From assembly GCA_964524145.1 (NCBI GenBank), contig CAZGCA010000109.1, positions 1 through 17,681 on the forward strand: DNA of 17,681 nucleotides. The letters run 5' to 3'. The translations under genes were made by a program, and so were the position numbers. This stretch comes from CAZGCA01 sp964524145 (GTDB lineage: Bacteria > Hydrogenedentota > CAZGCA01). Positions within the stretch are counted from its first letter, which is position 1. The number at the start of each line of letters is the position of its first letter. Below, piece by piece: positions 6,866 to 15,046 of the stretch. The notes below the pieces were generated by a model. The model ran no database searches. It saw only the letters and a list, made by a program, of their open reading frames with translations, and was not told where the DNA came from.

Positions 6866-9043
6866 TCACATATATCCGAGCGCTTTCAGACGACGCCGGT
6901 CCTCTGCGGTTAGAGCAGGGACCCCTGGCTTCGCCGGAGCCGATGGAGCGCGCCATGACGCTGCGGCTTGCAGAAAAGAGTCCAGCAATTCGCGGTAGCG
7001 CTCCAGGCGCGATTGGCTTTGCGTAGCGATGTTGTCCTTCTCTCCGGGATCTGCGCGCAAATCGTAGAACTCTTCCGTTTGCCATTTCTCAGAGCTGATG
7101 TACTTCTCATCATCCGTCCGGACAGCACGCATCTGGAACTTCCCTAACGGGCGATCTCCAGCGTGCAAGAAGGCCTCCGGACCCACCTCCCTGATTTCGC
7201 TCAAGACGGTTTTCCTGTCGTAGCGTCCGCCTGGTTCTTTCCCCTCCATCAACGGAAGCAGACTCATACTGTCGGGCGGACAATCGTGGTCGATTCCGAG
7301 AATCTCGACCACGGTAGCATACAGGTCCGTCAGACACACCTCGCGTTTCACACGACCGGTCGTATGCCGTTGGCCGGCGAGTCTCACTATCAGGGGGACC
7401 CGCAACTGTTCATCGTACAGCGCGTGAGCGTGCCCGACACCACCATGCTCCCAGAACTCCTCGCCATGATCGGAGAATACAATAACGACGCTATTGTCCA
7501 GCACCCCCATCCGGCGCAGTTCATTGAGGAAGTTGCCAACGACCTCATCGGTGTACGCTATCTCTCCATCGTAGAGTGCCTTGAAATGGGTCTTGTCTGC
7601 GTCGGTGAAACCCTTTCTGCGTGCTACAAAGATGCTCCTGCCCACTGGCCCCATGTAATCGCTGTCGAACATGCTCGCAAAACGTCCCGGCGGTGTGTAC
7701 GGCCCGTGAGTTTGATACGTATGGACAAAAAGCAGAAACGGCAGGTTCCGATATTCCTTGATCCATTGCAGCGCGTCGCCAAATGTTTTCTCCGCAAACC
7801 CCGGGGCGAGAGGAGGGGTCGAGGGCATATCGCCATCGGAATACAGGTCGAATCCCTGTGCAAACCCGATGTTGCTTCTGACAAGCACCCCCTCTGTGTA
7901 GGCAGCAGTGATATACCCATGCTGGCGCGCGAGTTCAGCCAGAGTTGTTTCTCGCCCCGCCATGACAAGAGTGCTAATGCCTGACTGATGTACGCAGACG
8001 GGGAGACCGGTGAACACCGAGACATGCGACGGCAAAGTCCAGGTCGAAGGCGCTATAGCGTTTTCGAACAGAAACGCGTCCTCAGCAAACTCGTCGATGT
8101 TCGGACTCGTGTCTCGATAGTACCCGTAACATCCCAAGTGATCGGCCCGCAGCGTGTCAAGACTTATGAGCACAACGTTTGGATGGGCATCCTCCTTTTC
8201 TGCTTCCGTCGAGTACATGACCGGGTTGCTCCATACCGGCGAACTGTACGACGGAACTTGAGAATCGGTTCCGGGCCCCCGGTCACCAGAGATGTTCTCC
8301 GTCCTGAACACAAAACGCACTCTCGACCCTGCAAACTCCGATAGATCGACACTTGCATCCACCCACCCTGCCTCGAATCCGGTTGAGAGAGGATCCAGTG
8401 TTTGGGTGAAAACTGTTCTTCGCATCCCGCCACGATGCACGGAGACGGTGAAGCGCACGGCCGCGTCCGGTTTCTCATCTTCGAAGGCAAAGCCGAAATC
8501 AAGCCGAGCCGACGGCGGTACACGAACGGGCTTCGTGACATACTCCTGAGGCAGCGGTATCACCTCCCTGGCCCAGGCTATAGCCGTTTGTGTGTCCCCG
8601 TCTGCCGGGAGAACCCGGACCCTCGTTCGGGCCAACGCATCAGGATCTCGTTCAGCAGGCAATGATACGTATGTATAACGAGGGGATTTGTCCGTCTCCG
8701 CATCGTCACCCTTGTCAGCCAGCCGTTCAACCCCTATCCTGACCCCGACAGCGCCAGCACTCACCTTCTCAATATCCACGACGGCGCCGAGTGGGATCGT
8801 GCCGTCGGCGGACACTTCGACTTCGCTCGGTTCGCTTCGATACGGTGCGAAAAGCACGTTGCGCGTCTCGTTAGCTATGCGCACCTCGGTTTCATGCCAT
8901 CTGTCGCCCGGCACAACGTCTTCGACAAACCGATAGAACGGCGCGTGCGCAGGTTCCCGACTACAACCAGCACAAGCCAGAACAAGTATGCACAACGCCG
9001 GGAGTGCTGCCATGCTTGCGCCTAAACTGCCTCGTTCGTGCAT
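6866..9043 (-). CDS. Sulfatase-fold (alkaline phosphatase superfamily) lipoprotein, paralogue 2 (middle gene of operon)
   Basis: 725 residues, closely related to both neighbours. The leader MHERGSLG...VLAC (lipobox 21-24) is nearly the same as in paralogue 1. The AlkP/sulfatase core has Asp296 in SLDTLRADH, Thr336 in STWTLPSH at the nucleophile position, THGPY, and Asp525/His526 in SDHGEE. The loop after the nucleophile motif (VCVHQSGISTLVMAGRE) and the DMPSTPPLAPG stretch differ from the other copies, which suggests a different substrate. In the 'FAFEDEKPDAA' region and around SVVIVFSDHG it is the odd one out, whereas elsewhere it is closest to paralogue 3. Start 9043 was chosen by homology with paralogue 1; the frame extending to 9289 is overlap with the upstream gene's tail. 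The spacer from the upstream stop is 26 nt. Confidence 0.88.
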   Translation of the reverse strand: MHERGSLGASMAALPALCILVLACAGCSREPAHAPFYRFVEDVVPGDRWHETEVRIANETRNVLFAPYRSEPSEVEVSADGTIPLGAVVDIEKVSAGAVGVRIGVERLADKGDDAETDKSPRYTYVSLPAERDPDALARTRVRVLPADGDTQTAIAWAREVIPLPQEYVTKPVRVPPSARLDFGFAFEDEKPDAAVRFTVSVHRGGMRRTVFTQTLDPLSTGFEAGWVDASVDLSEFAGSRVRFVFRTENISGDRGPGTDSQVPSYSSPVWSNPVMYSTEAEKEDAHPNVVLISLDTLRADHLGCYGYYRDTSPNIDEFAEDAFLFENAIAPSTWTLPSHVSVFTGLPVCVHQSGISTLVMAGRETTLAELARQHGYITAAYTEGVLVRSNIGFAQGFDLYSDGDMPSTPPLAPGFAEKTFGDALQWIKEYRNLPFLLFVHTYQTHGPYTPPGRFASMFDSDYMGPVGRSIFVARRKGFTDADKTHFKALYDGEIAYTDEVVGNFLNELRRMGVLDNSVVIVFSDHGEEFWEHGGVGHAHALYDEQLRVPLIVRLAGQRHTTGRVKREVCLTDLYATVVEILGIDHDCPPDSMSLLPLMEGKEPGGRYDRKTVLSEIREVGPEAFLHAGDRPLGKFQMRAVRTDDEKYISSEKWQTEEFYDLRADPGEKDNIATQSQSRLERYRELLDSFLQAAASWRAPSAPAKPGVPALTAEDRRRLKALGYM

Positions 9044-9069
9044 ATCCAGAATCCGGAACACGTAGATGT

Positions 9070-11220
9070 TTACATATATCCGAGCGCCCTCAGACGACGC
9101 CGGTCCTCTGCGGTTAGAGCAGGGACCCCTGGCTCCACCGGAGCCGATGGGGTGCGCCTTGACGCTGCGGCTTTCACAAGAAAGTCCAGCAACTCGCGGT
9201 AGCGCTGCAGGCGCGATTGGTCCTGTGCGGCGATGTTCTGCGTCTCTCCAGGATCTGCGCGCAAATCGTAGAACTCCTCCGCTTGCCATTTCTCAGAGCT
9301 GATGTATTTCTCATCATCCGTCCGCACAGAACGCATCATGAACATCTCCAACGGGCGGTCACCACCACGGAAAAGGAAGTAAATGTCTGGCCGCACCTCC
9401 CTGATTTCGCTCAGGACGGTCTTCCTGTCGTAGCGTCCGTCTGGTTCTTCACCATCCATCAACGGAAGCAGACTCATACTGTCGGGCGGACAATCGTGGT
9501 CAATTCCGAGAATCTCGATTACGGTAGCATACAGGTCTGTCAAGGACACCTCACGTTTCACACGACCGGTCGCATGTCGTTGCCCGGCAAGTCTCACTAT
9601 CAGCGGGACCCGCAGCACTTCATCATACAGAGTCTTGCCGTGCTGAACATTGCCGTGCTCCCAGAACTCCTCCCCGTGGTCGGAGAAGATGACGACCACA
9701 GTGCTGTCCAGCACCTTAGTCTGCTCGAGTTCGTTCAGGAAGTTGCCAACGACTTCATCGGTGTACGCTATCTCCCCATCGTAGAGTGCCCTAAAATGAG
9801 TCTTGTCTTCGTCGGAGAAGCCTTTTCTCCTTGCAACAAAGACGCTCTTGCCTACTGGTCCCGCATAATCCCTGTCGAAAATGCTCGCAAACCGTCCCGG
9901 CGGCGTGTGAGGACTGTGAGTTTGATAGGTATGAACGAAAAGCAGAAACGGCAGGTTCCCGTACTTCTCGATCCACTCCAGCGCCTTGCCAAAGGTTTCT
10001 TCAACGAAACCGGTGCGGTGTCGTGCGACGCCGTCGGAATACAGATCGAATCCCTGTGCAAACCCGATGTTGCTTCTCACAAGCACCCCCTCCGTATAGG
10101 CAGCAGTGATATATCCGTGTTGGCGCGCAAGCTCTGCGATCATCGTCTCGCTCTCCTGAACGAAAGGAACGCTAATGCCCGATTGGTGCAAAGTGGGTAA
10201 GAGTCCCGTAAAGATGGATGCATGCGACGGCAAAGTCCAGGTCGAAGGCGCTATGGCGTTTTCGAACAGAAACGCGTCCTCGGCAAACGTGTCGATGTTC
10301 GGACTGGTGTCTCGATGGTACCCGTAACATCCCACGTGATCGGCCCGCAGCGTGTCAAGACTTATGAGCACCACGTTGGGACGGGCATCCTCCTTCTTCA
10401 GTTCTGTCGAGTACATGACCGGGTTGCCCCATACAGGCGAACTGTATGATGGGACTTGAGAATCGGTTCGCGGCGACCCGTCACCAGAGACGTTCTCCGT
10501 CCTGAACACAAAACGGACCCTCGACCCTGCAAGCTCTGACAGGTCGAGACCCGCATCTACCCATCCAGCCTCGAAGCCGGTTGAGAGGGGGTCCAGTGTT
10601 TGGGTGAAAACCGTTGTCCGTGTCCCGCCATGCTCCACGCAGACGTTGAACCGCAAGGACGCGTCGGGCCGCTCATCTTCGAGCGCAATACCAAAATCAA
10701 GCCGAGCCGACGGCGGTACGCGAACGGGCTTCGTGACATACTCCTGAGGCAGCGGGATCACCTCCCTGGCCCATGCTACAACCGTTCGGGTGTCTCCATT
10801 CGCCGGGAGAACCCGGACCCTCGTTCGGGCCAACGCATCAAGATCTCGCATAGCAGGCAACGATACATATGTATAGCGAGGGGCTTCCTCCGTCTCCGCA
10901 TCGTCACCTTTGTCAGCCAGCCGTTGGACCCCTATCCGGACGCCGACAGCGTCAGGGCTCACCTTCTCCATATCCGCGACTGCGTCAAGGGGGATCGTGC
11001 CGTCGGCGGCCACTTCGACTTCGCTCGGTTCGCTTCGAAACGGTGCGAAAAGCACGTTGCGCGTCTCGTTAGCTATTCGCACCTCCGTTTCATGCCATCT
11101 GTCGCCCGGCACAACGTCTTCGACAAACCGATAGAACGGCGCGTGCGCCGGTTCCCGACTACAGCCCACACACACGACGAGCAGGATGATTGAGATCCAT
11201 CTCTCCGAGAACGTTGACAA
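9070..11220 (-). CDS. Sulfatase-fold (alkaline phosphatase superfamily) protein, paralogue 3 (first gene of operon)
   Basis: 716 residues, first gene after the operon promoter. The only available start is TTG at 11220, since an in-frame TAA lies 9 nt upstream; AGGAAA precedes it. The leader (MSTFSERWISIILLVVCVGC) is unrelated to the leaders of the other two copies and has a poor lipobox (Cys17 or Cys20), so lipidation is less certain. From SREPAHAPFYRF onward it matches paralogue 2 almost exactly for a long stretch. Catalytic features are Asp289 (SLDTLRADH), Thr329 (STWTLPSH, in place of the formylglycine Cys/Ser) and Asp514/His515 (SDHGEE). A beta-rich region occupies about 25-265. The C-terminal tail, ending ALGYM, matches paralogue 2. 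Substrate unknown. Confidence 0.88.
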   Translation of the reverse strand: MSTFSERWISIILLVVCVGCSREPAHAPFYRFVEDVVPGDRWHETEVRIANETRNVLFAPFRSEPSEVEVAADGTIPLDAVADMEKVSPDAVGVRIGVQRLADKGDDAETEEAPRYTYVSLPAMRDLDALARTRVRVLPANGDTRTVVAWAREVIPLPQEYVTKPVRVPPSARLDFGIALEDERPDASLRFNVCVEHGGTRTTVFTQTLDPLSTGFEAGWVDAGLDLSELAGSRVRFVFRTENVSGDGSPRTDSQVPSYSSPVWGNPVMYSTELKKEDARPNVVLISLDTLRADHVGCYGYHRDTSPNIDTFAEDAFLFENAIAPSTWTLPSHASIFTGLLPTLHQSGISVPFVQESETMIAELARQHGYITAAYTEGVLVRSNIGFAQGFDLYSDGVARHRTGFVEETFGKALEWIEKYGNLPFLLFVHTYQTHSPHTPPGRFASIFDRDYAGPVGKSVFVARRKGFSDEDKTHFRALYDGEIAYTDEVVGNFLNELEQTKVLDSTVVVIFSDHGEEFWEHGNVQHGKTLYDEVLRVPLIVRLAGQRHATGRVKREVSLTDLYATVIEILGIDHDCPPDSMSLLPLMDGEEPDGRYDRKTVLSEIREVRPDIYFLFRGGDRPLEMFMMRSVRTDDEKYISSEKWQAEEFYDLRADPGETQNIAAQDQSRLQRYRELLDFLVKAAASRRTPSAPVEPGVPALTAEDRRRLRALGYM

Positions 11221-11299
11221 GCCTGTTTATTTCCTATCTCTGTCAGGCAGACATCCGAACCGTTAGAGAAACGATTTGTTCAGAAAGAACGCTTGGTTC

Positions 11300-11328
11300 A
11301 GTATACTTTTCATCGCTTGAATAGTCAA
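11300..11328 (-). promoter_or_regulatory. Sigma70-type promoter of the sulfatase-like operon
   Basis: On the minus strand, TTGACT (11323-11328) and TATACT (11300-11305) are separated by exactly 17 nt, each matching 5/6 of the consensus. The predicted start is near 11293, giving a leader of about 73 nt before the TTG at 11220. Direct repeats of GTTCAG (11278-11283 and 11296-11301, 18 nt apart) overlap the start and could be regulatory. Confidence 0.7.
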
Positions 11329-11360
11329 ACAGCGGGATCCTTCACGCGTTTGATACCTGG

Positions 11361-11390
11361 TGGACAGCCGGAGCGCGTGCGTGCTAGAAT
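11361..11390 (+). promoter_or_regulatory. Sigma70-type promoter of the dipeptidase gene
   Basis: TGGACA (11361-11366) and TAGAAT (11385-11390), each 5/6 matches, are separated by 18 nt. It is divergent from the sulfatase-operon promoter, with the two -35 boxes 32 nt apart. The predicted leader is about 44 nt. Confidence 0.55.
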
Positions 11391-11433
11391 TCGCTCGGTA
11401 GCGCGCTAAGGAAACGGCGAAAAGGAGCGGGTT

Positions 11434-11439
11434 AAGGAG
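11434..11439 (+). promoter_or_regulatory. Shine-Dalgarno site that questions the dipeptidase start
   Basis: AAGGAG is only 1 nt before the ATG at 11441 but 7 nt before an in-frame TTG at 11447. A second AAGGAG at 11422-11427 is 13 nt before the ATG. Translation may therefore start at the TTG, giving a protein two residues shorter. Confidence 0.5.
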
Positions 11440-11440
11440 C

Positions 11441-12412
11441 ATGGTCTTGCGAGATCCCCCAACCCCATCGGTGGTTGATGTACATATAGACACCTTGTCG
11501 AGACTCTTGAAATCAAAGAGAGTGAACCTCCAGGGTGACTCGAACCGGCGCCATGTTGACATACCCAAGCTGCGCCGCGGCGGGGTGAAGGCCGCTGTCT
11601 TTGCTGCGTACGTTCCCGACAACTGCGGCCGTGAATCGCCGTCGATTATAGCAATGAAAGAGATAGACATCGCCTACAGGCTCGAGCAGCAGTACCCTGA
11701 CGACTTGAAGGTTGTGCGCAGCAGGGGCGAGCTGATTCGTGCCGCGCGCCGCAGGATAATCGGCATGATACTGAGCATAGAAAACGGTGTCGCGCTCGAG
11801 GGCAGTCTCGAACTGCTGCGGGTCTATTACCGGCTGGGCGTCAGGGCGTTAGGGCTTACTTGGAACGGCAGCAACGCGATCGCTACCGGCACGGGCAGCC
11901 GCGTAATGGATAGCGGGCTCACATCGTTTGGCAGGAACGTGGTGGCCGAGATGGAGCGCCTGGGCATGATGATCGATGTGTCGCACCTGTCGAGGAAAGG
12001 CTTCTGGGACGTCCTGAACGAGACGCAGGGGCCGTTGATCGCCAGCCACTCGAACGCCGCGGCCCTGTGCGACCATGGGCGCAACCTCGATGACGACCAG
12101 ATAGAGGCGATCGCGTCTCGTGGCGGTTTCATAGGCGTCAACTTCCACGTGCCGTTCCTCACCGCACGCAACAGAGCGAGCGCCGCCGACGTTGTGCGGC
12201 ACATACGTTACATCGGCGAACTCGCGGGGAACGGTGTCGTCGGGATCGGTTCGGATTTCGACGGTACACGCACGGTGCCGCGAGGGCTCCGGAACGCAGG
12301 CACGTTTCCGCGACTCATAGACGAACTGAAACGCGCCGGCTTCTCGTCAAGACGGATAGACGACATTGCCGGCAACAACTTTCTCAGGGTGATGAAACGG
12401 GTCTGCGGGTAG
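11441..12412 (+). CDS. Membrane (renal-type) dipeptidase, peptidase family M19
   Basis: 323 residues, a TIM-barrel zinc dipeptidase of the M19 family. All expected binuclear-metal and catalytic residues are visible: His15 and Asp17 in DVHID, bridging Glu114 in SIENG, His182 in VSHLS, His203 in ASHSN, His212 in CDHGRN and Asp272 in GSDFDG. The family hydrolyses dipeptides, often with D-residues or dehydropeptides, so a role in peptide or peptidoglycan-fragment turnover is likely. No signal peptide is seen, so cytoplasmic location is inferred. It is a single gene with its own promoter, divergent from the sulfatase-like operon and convergent with the ABC permease gene 51 nt away. The start may be ATG 11441 or TTG 11447 (see the ribosome site). 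Confidence 0.92.
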   Translation: MVLRDPPTPSVVDVHIDTLSRLLKSKRVNLQGDSNRRHVDIPKLRRGGVKAAVFAAYVPDNCGRESPSIIAMKEIDIAYRLEQQYPDDLKVVRSRGELIRAARRRIIGMILSIENGVALEGSLELLRVYYRLGVRALGLTWNGSNAIATGTGSRVMDSGLTSFGRNVVAEMERLGMMIDVSHLSRKGFWDVLNETQGPLIASHSNAAALCDHGRNLDDDQIEAIASRGGFIGVNFHVPFLTARNRASAADVVRHIRYIGELAGNGVVGIGSDFDGTRTVPRGLRNAGTFPRLIDELKRAGFSSRRIDDIAGNNFLRVMKRVCG

Positions 12413-12463
12413 ACGGCGCGGCGGCTCAAGCTAAGAATGACCGGTTGTTGCAGTGCAGTATGC

Positions 12464-13195
12464 TTACCGATTCGCCCCTCGTCGAAACGCAACGCCCGCA
12501 ACGAACCAACTGACAACAAGAAAGGCCGCTGCGGCGAGTGCCGGTATCAACGGTGCGCCAAAATAGCACTTGCCGAAGACACCGAAGCGCAACAGTTCGA
12601 CCACATAGGTCAATGGCGAGACCATGGCCAGCGGTGTTACCCATGCAGGCAACGTCTCGACAGGCATGAAGACTCCGCTGACGAATAGGATCGGGAACCG
12701 GAAAAAGTTCATAAGAGTCATTGCTTCGAATACCTCGCGAACCATCGCAGCGGCTGTGATCCCCAAAAGCGAAAAGGTTGCACCTCCCAGACACATGCCA
12801 ATGGCTAACACAAGAGGTCTGGCGACGGGCATATCCAGCAGTAGAATGAGCCCGAAGGTGAGAACGAGCGAGGTTGCGATGCCGTACGCGGCGGCACTGG
12901 CTGCTTTGCCCAGGATGATGGTACGGTGAGTCACAGGCGCGAGAAGCAACCGTTGCAGGGTTCCGGAACGTTTCTCGAACGTGATCACGATGGCGGCCAT
13001 CGAGGTGTTGCCGAAGAGCAGGGTCATTGCGATTATGCCAGGGGCTGTTATGAGATATGTTCCCGGGCTCTTCACGTAGACGGCAATCATGAGTACGGCG
13101 GGGAACAACAGGCCCCACGTGATCAGAGGCGGTTTGCCATAGTAGCTCTCGATGTCTTTCCGGCTGATGAAGAGTGCGCGTATGACCTGGCTCAT
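12464..13195 (-). CDS. ABC-2 type transporter permease
   Basis: 243 residues, very hydrophobic, with about six membrane spans in the pattern of ABC-2 exporters. After a short basic N-terminus come segments such as LITWGLLFPAVLMIAVYV, a cytoplasmic loop with TFEKRSGTLQRLLLAPV (typical for ABC-2 permeases), and a final span near residues 215-235. Its ATG overlaps the stop of the ATPase gene as ATGA (13192-13195), so the two are translationally coupled and form one exporter, presumably of dimeric composition. The substrate is not evident. Its place downstream of an ArsR-controlled methyltransferase suggests, without proving, export linked to that stress response. Confidence 0.92.
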   Translation of the reverse strand: MSQVIRALFISRKDIESYYGKPPLITWGLLFPAVLMIAVYVKSPGTYLITAPGIIAMTLLFGNTSMAAIVITFEKRSGTLQRLLLAPVTHRTIILGKAASAAAYGIATSLVLTFGLILLLDMPVARPLVLAIGMCLGGATFSLLGITAAAMVREVFEAMTLMNFFRFPILFVSGVFMPVETLPAWVTPLAMVSPLTYVVELLRFGVFGKCYFGAPLIPALAAAAFLVVSWFVAGVAFRRGANR

Positions 13196-14160
13196 ACGCC
13201 GTCTCCCCGAGATGAAGAAGGAGCATCCTCGAGGATCGTCAAGAAAGCTTCTTCAAGGCTCGCAGCGGTTGTGCTCACTTCCAGAATATGAAGGTTCTCT
13301 CGTTCTGCAAACGAGACGACCTGTGTCAGTGCCGTGTGCGTGTCGCAAACCTTGAGATGCCAGACACCCTGCACACAACTCGTTGACTGGATCGCTGAAC
13401 ATGCGCTGCGGAGAAGGCCTGCGGCCACATCTCCGGAAAACTCGACCGAGAGTGTGCGGGCCTTCTCGACTCGCTTCTGTATTTCCTTTGTGGTACCTTC
13501 AGCAACAACCTTCCCTTTTACGAGGATGAGCACCCGATCACACAACGCTTGCGCTTCGACCAGATTGTGCGTTGTCAGGAAGATCGTAGTGCCCGCTTGG
13601 TTGATATCGCGGATCAGAGCCCGCAACCCCTGAGCGCTTGGCACATCGAGCCCGGCTGTTGGCTCGTCCAGAAAGACGACCTCGGGCGAATGCACAAGCG
13701 CTGCCGCCACCGTCACACGGCGCTTCATGCCGCGCGATAAGGCCCGGAAAGGCGTCTCCTCTTTTTCGGCCAGATCGAAGAGCCCGAGCAGTTCGCCTGC
13801 TTTTGCCCTCCGCGCGGTCCTGGACAGACCGTAAAGCTCACCGAGATACTCGAGGTTCCTTCGGCAGGAGAGTTCCGGGTACAGGTTCGATTCTTCGGGT
13901 GCAAGCCCGATCCGCTGTTTTACAGCTACGGGATCCCGTTCAACGTCAATACCGCAAATGGTCGCTTCGCCGGCGTGGCGATCAAGAAGTCCGCAGAGAA
14001 TGTTGATTGTAGTCGTCTTGCCCGCGCCGTTGGGACCCAAGTACCCGAAAAGCTCTCCTCGTCCGACAGAGAAGCTTGCTCTGTTGAGAGCTGTCAGGTC
14101 GCCGTATCTCCTGGTCAAGCCCGAAACCTTGATTATGGGCGAGCCCTCAAATACCGACAC
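13192..14160 (-). CDS. ABC transporter ATP-binding protein (ABC-2/NatA/CcmA type)
   Basis: 322 residues from the GTG at 14160; about 220 form the nucleotide-binding domain. Walker A GPNGAGKTT, signature LSRGMKRRV (the usual variant in this ABC-2 subfamily), Walker B VVFLDEPTAGLD and an H-loop TTH are all present, followed by a C-terminal domain of about 90 residues. It powers the permease encoded by the overlapping downstream gene. The frame extends to a TTG at 14181, but the AAGGA there directly abuts that codon, whereas GAGGGAAGG precedes the GTG at a workable distance; the longer form (329 residues) cannot be excluded. The gap to the methyltransferase gene upstream is about 70-90 nt, so co-transcription is likely but not certain. 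Confidence 0.92.
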   Translation of the reverse strand: MSVFEGSPIIKVSGLTRRYGDLTALNRASFSVGRGELFGYLGPNGAGKTTTINILCGLLDRHAGEATICGIDVERDPVAVKQRIGLAPEESNLYPELSCRRNLEYLGELYGLSRTARRAKAGELLGLFDLAEKEETPFRALSRGMKRRVTVAAALVHSPEVVFLDEPTAGLDVPSAQGLRALIRDINQAGTTIFLTTHNLVEAQALCDRVLILVKGKVVAEGTTKEIQKRVEKARTLSVEFSGDVAAGLLRSACSAIQSTSCVQGVWHLKVCDTHTALTQVVSFAERENLHILEVSTTAASLEEAFLTILEDAPSSSRGDGV

Positions 14161-14252
14161 TACCCTTCCCTCTTCAGTCAATCCTTGCCCGGAGACGCTT
14201 GTTACTTCTTGGTCGCGGTTCTACAGGAGCACGACCGGCGTCCAAACCTGTT

Positions 14253-14909
14253 CTATTCACCGTTCTTGGCCAATACGAATCGCATAGCCACGAAACCAGC
14301 GCCCTCAACAACTCCGCGCTCGGGCGGGCATGGCGTTTGCACAGGCATCTCAGGCGGAGTAGACAGACAACTCGCGGCTTCCTCTAATAGGAACCCTGCC
14401 TCCGAGGCCATCCGGACAATCTGTTCGCAGGTATAGAACCTCGCTTCAGAATAGAACGGGTGCCCTTCACGTCCTTTGCGCATATACGATTCTCCCCACG
14501 CGCTATCAGCCGGGACAAGTCCTGCAACAAGGCGGCCCTCTCTTTTCAACACGCGCGCGCACTCGTGCAACGCTCGTCTCGGATCGTCCAGAAAACAGAT
14601 CGTCACCACCAGCAGCACGCCTCGGAACGACGCGCCACGGTACGGCAGGTTCTCACCGCGTCCAAGACAGGGACGAATGCCTCGTGCACCAGCCCGTTCC
14701 AACATTTCCGCAGAGGAATCGACCCCATCGCGCACCCCGAGGCTTGCCGCAAAACGCCCGGTACCCACACCCACCTCCAGCCACTCGCCTGCCGGTCTCG
14801 GCATAAGACGCCGCACACAATCCACTTCCGCCTGAAAGATGGCCCCCCCTTCAGGCGAATCGAACCATGCGTCGTATCGTTCCGGCAGACGGTCGAACGG
14901 GCCGGCCAC
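14253..14909 (-). CDS. Class I SAM-dependent methyltransferase
   Basis: 218 residues with the Rossmann-type methyltransferase core: motif I LEVGVGTGRF at 44-53, the acidic post-I DGVDSSAEML, ENLPYRGASF (like the UbiE/Methyltransf_11 group) and the ARVLKREGRLVAG segment. The substrate is unknown. It lacks the paired cysteines I would expect of an arsenite methyltransferase (ArsM), so the ArsR association does not make it one. The start is GTG at 14909, whose G is also the last base of the TAG of the upstream 45-codon gene, so it is probably translationally coupled. A weak GAGAAG precedes it. Third gene of the ArsR-led operon. Confidence 0.9.
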   Translation of the reverse strand: MAGPFDRLPERYDAWFDSPEGGAIFQAEVDCVRRLMPRPAGEWLEVGVGTGRFAASLGVRDGVDSSAEMLERAGARGIRPCLGRGENLPYRGASFRGVLLVVTICFLDDPRRALHECARVLKREGRLVAGLVPADSAWGESYMRKGREGHPFYSEARFYTCEQIVRMASEAGFLLEEAASCLSTPPEMPVQTPCPPERGVVEGAGFVAMRFVLAKNGE

Positions 14910-15046
14910 TACTTCTCATCGCCCTTGGAAACGCACGGATGTTCTTTCACATCGCCGTGGCATTCTCTGATCTGTTCGGGCGAGCAGTCCTCGGGTTTGC
15001 CTTTCAGCTTGTCCGGGTTCTGACAGCCTTTCTTGCATTCGCACAT
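14909..15046 (-). CDS. Small cysteine-rich protein, 45 residues, ArsR-associated
   Basis: A short gene with six Cys (2, 4, 8, 21, 29, 38) and two His (30, 36). The N-terminus is CECKKGC, the middle KGKPEDCSPEQI, and the end ECHGDVKEHPC. An excellent AAGGAG site (15054-15059) lies 7 nt upstream. The start overlaps the last 43 nt of the ArsR gene, and the stop TAG shares its G with the GTG of the methyltransferase gene, so it sits tightly inside the operon. I believe I have seen similar small proteins next to ArsR-type regulators in anaerobes, but that is memory and unchecked. Metal or thiol binding is inferred from the Cys/His content; no enzymatic role is visible. Easily missed because of its size. 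Confidence 0.8.
   Translation of the reverse strand: MCECKKGCQNPDKLKGKPEDCSPEQIRECHGDVKEHPCVSKGDEK

Noticed and set aside
6840..7085. N-terminal extension of sulfatase-like copy 1 (and the same for copy 2, 9044-9289)
   Set aside because: It is the 3' end of the preceding paralogue read in another frame. The two extensions resemble each other only because the junctions are duplicated, and a leader peptide with lipobox begins just after them.
12426..13226. 266-codon minus-strand frame overlapping the ABC permease
   Set aside because: The permease frame on the same strand has coherent membrane spans and the ATGA coupling; this one is rich in His/Arg/Cys and has no domain.
14253..14909. Naming the ArsR-linked methyltransferase arsM
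   Set aside because: The conserved cysteine pairs expected of arsenite methyltransferases are absent; only the generic SAM-binding core is visible.
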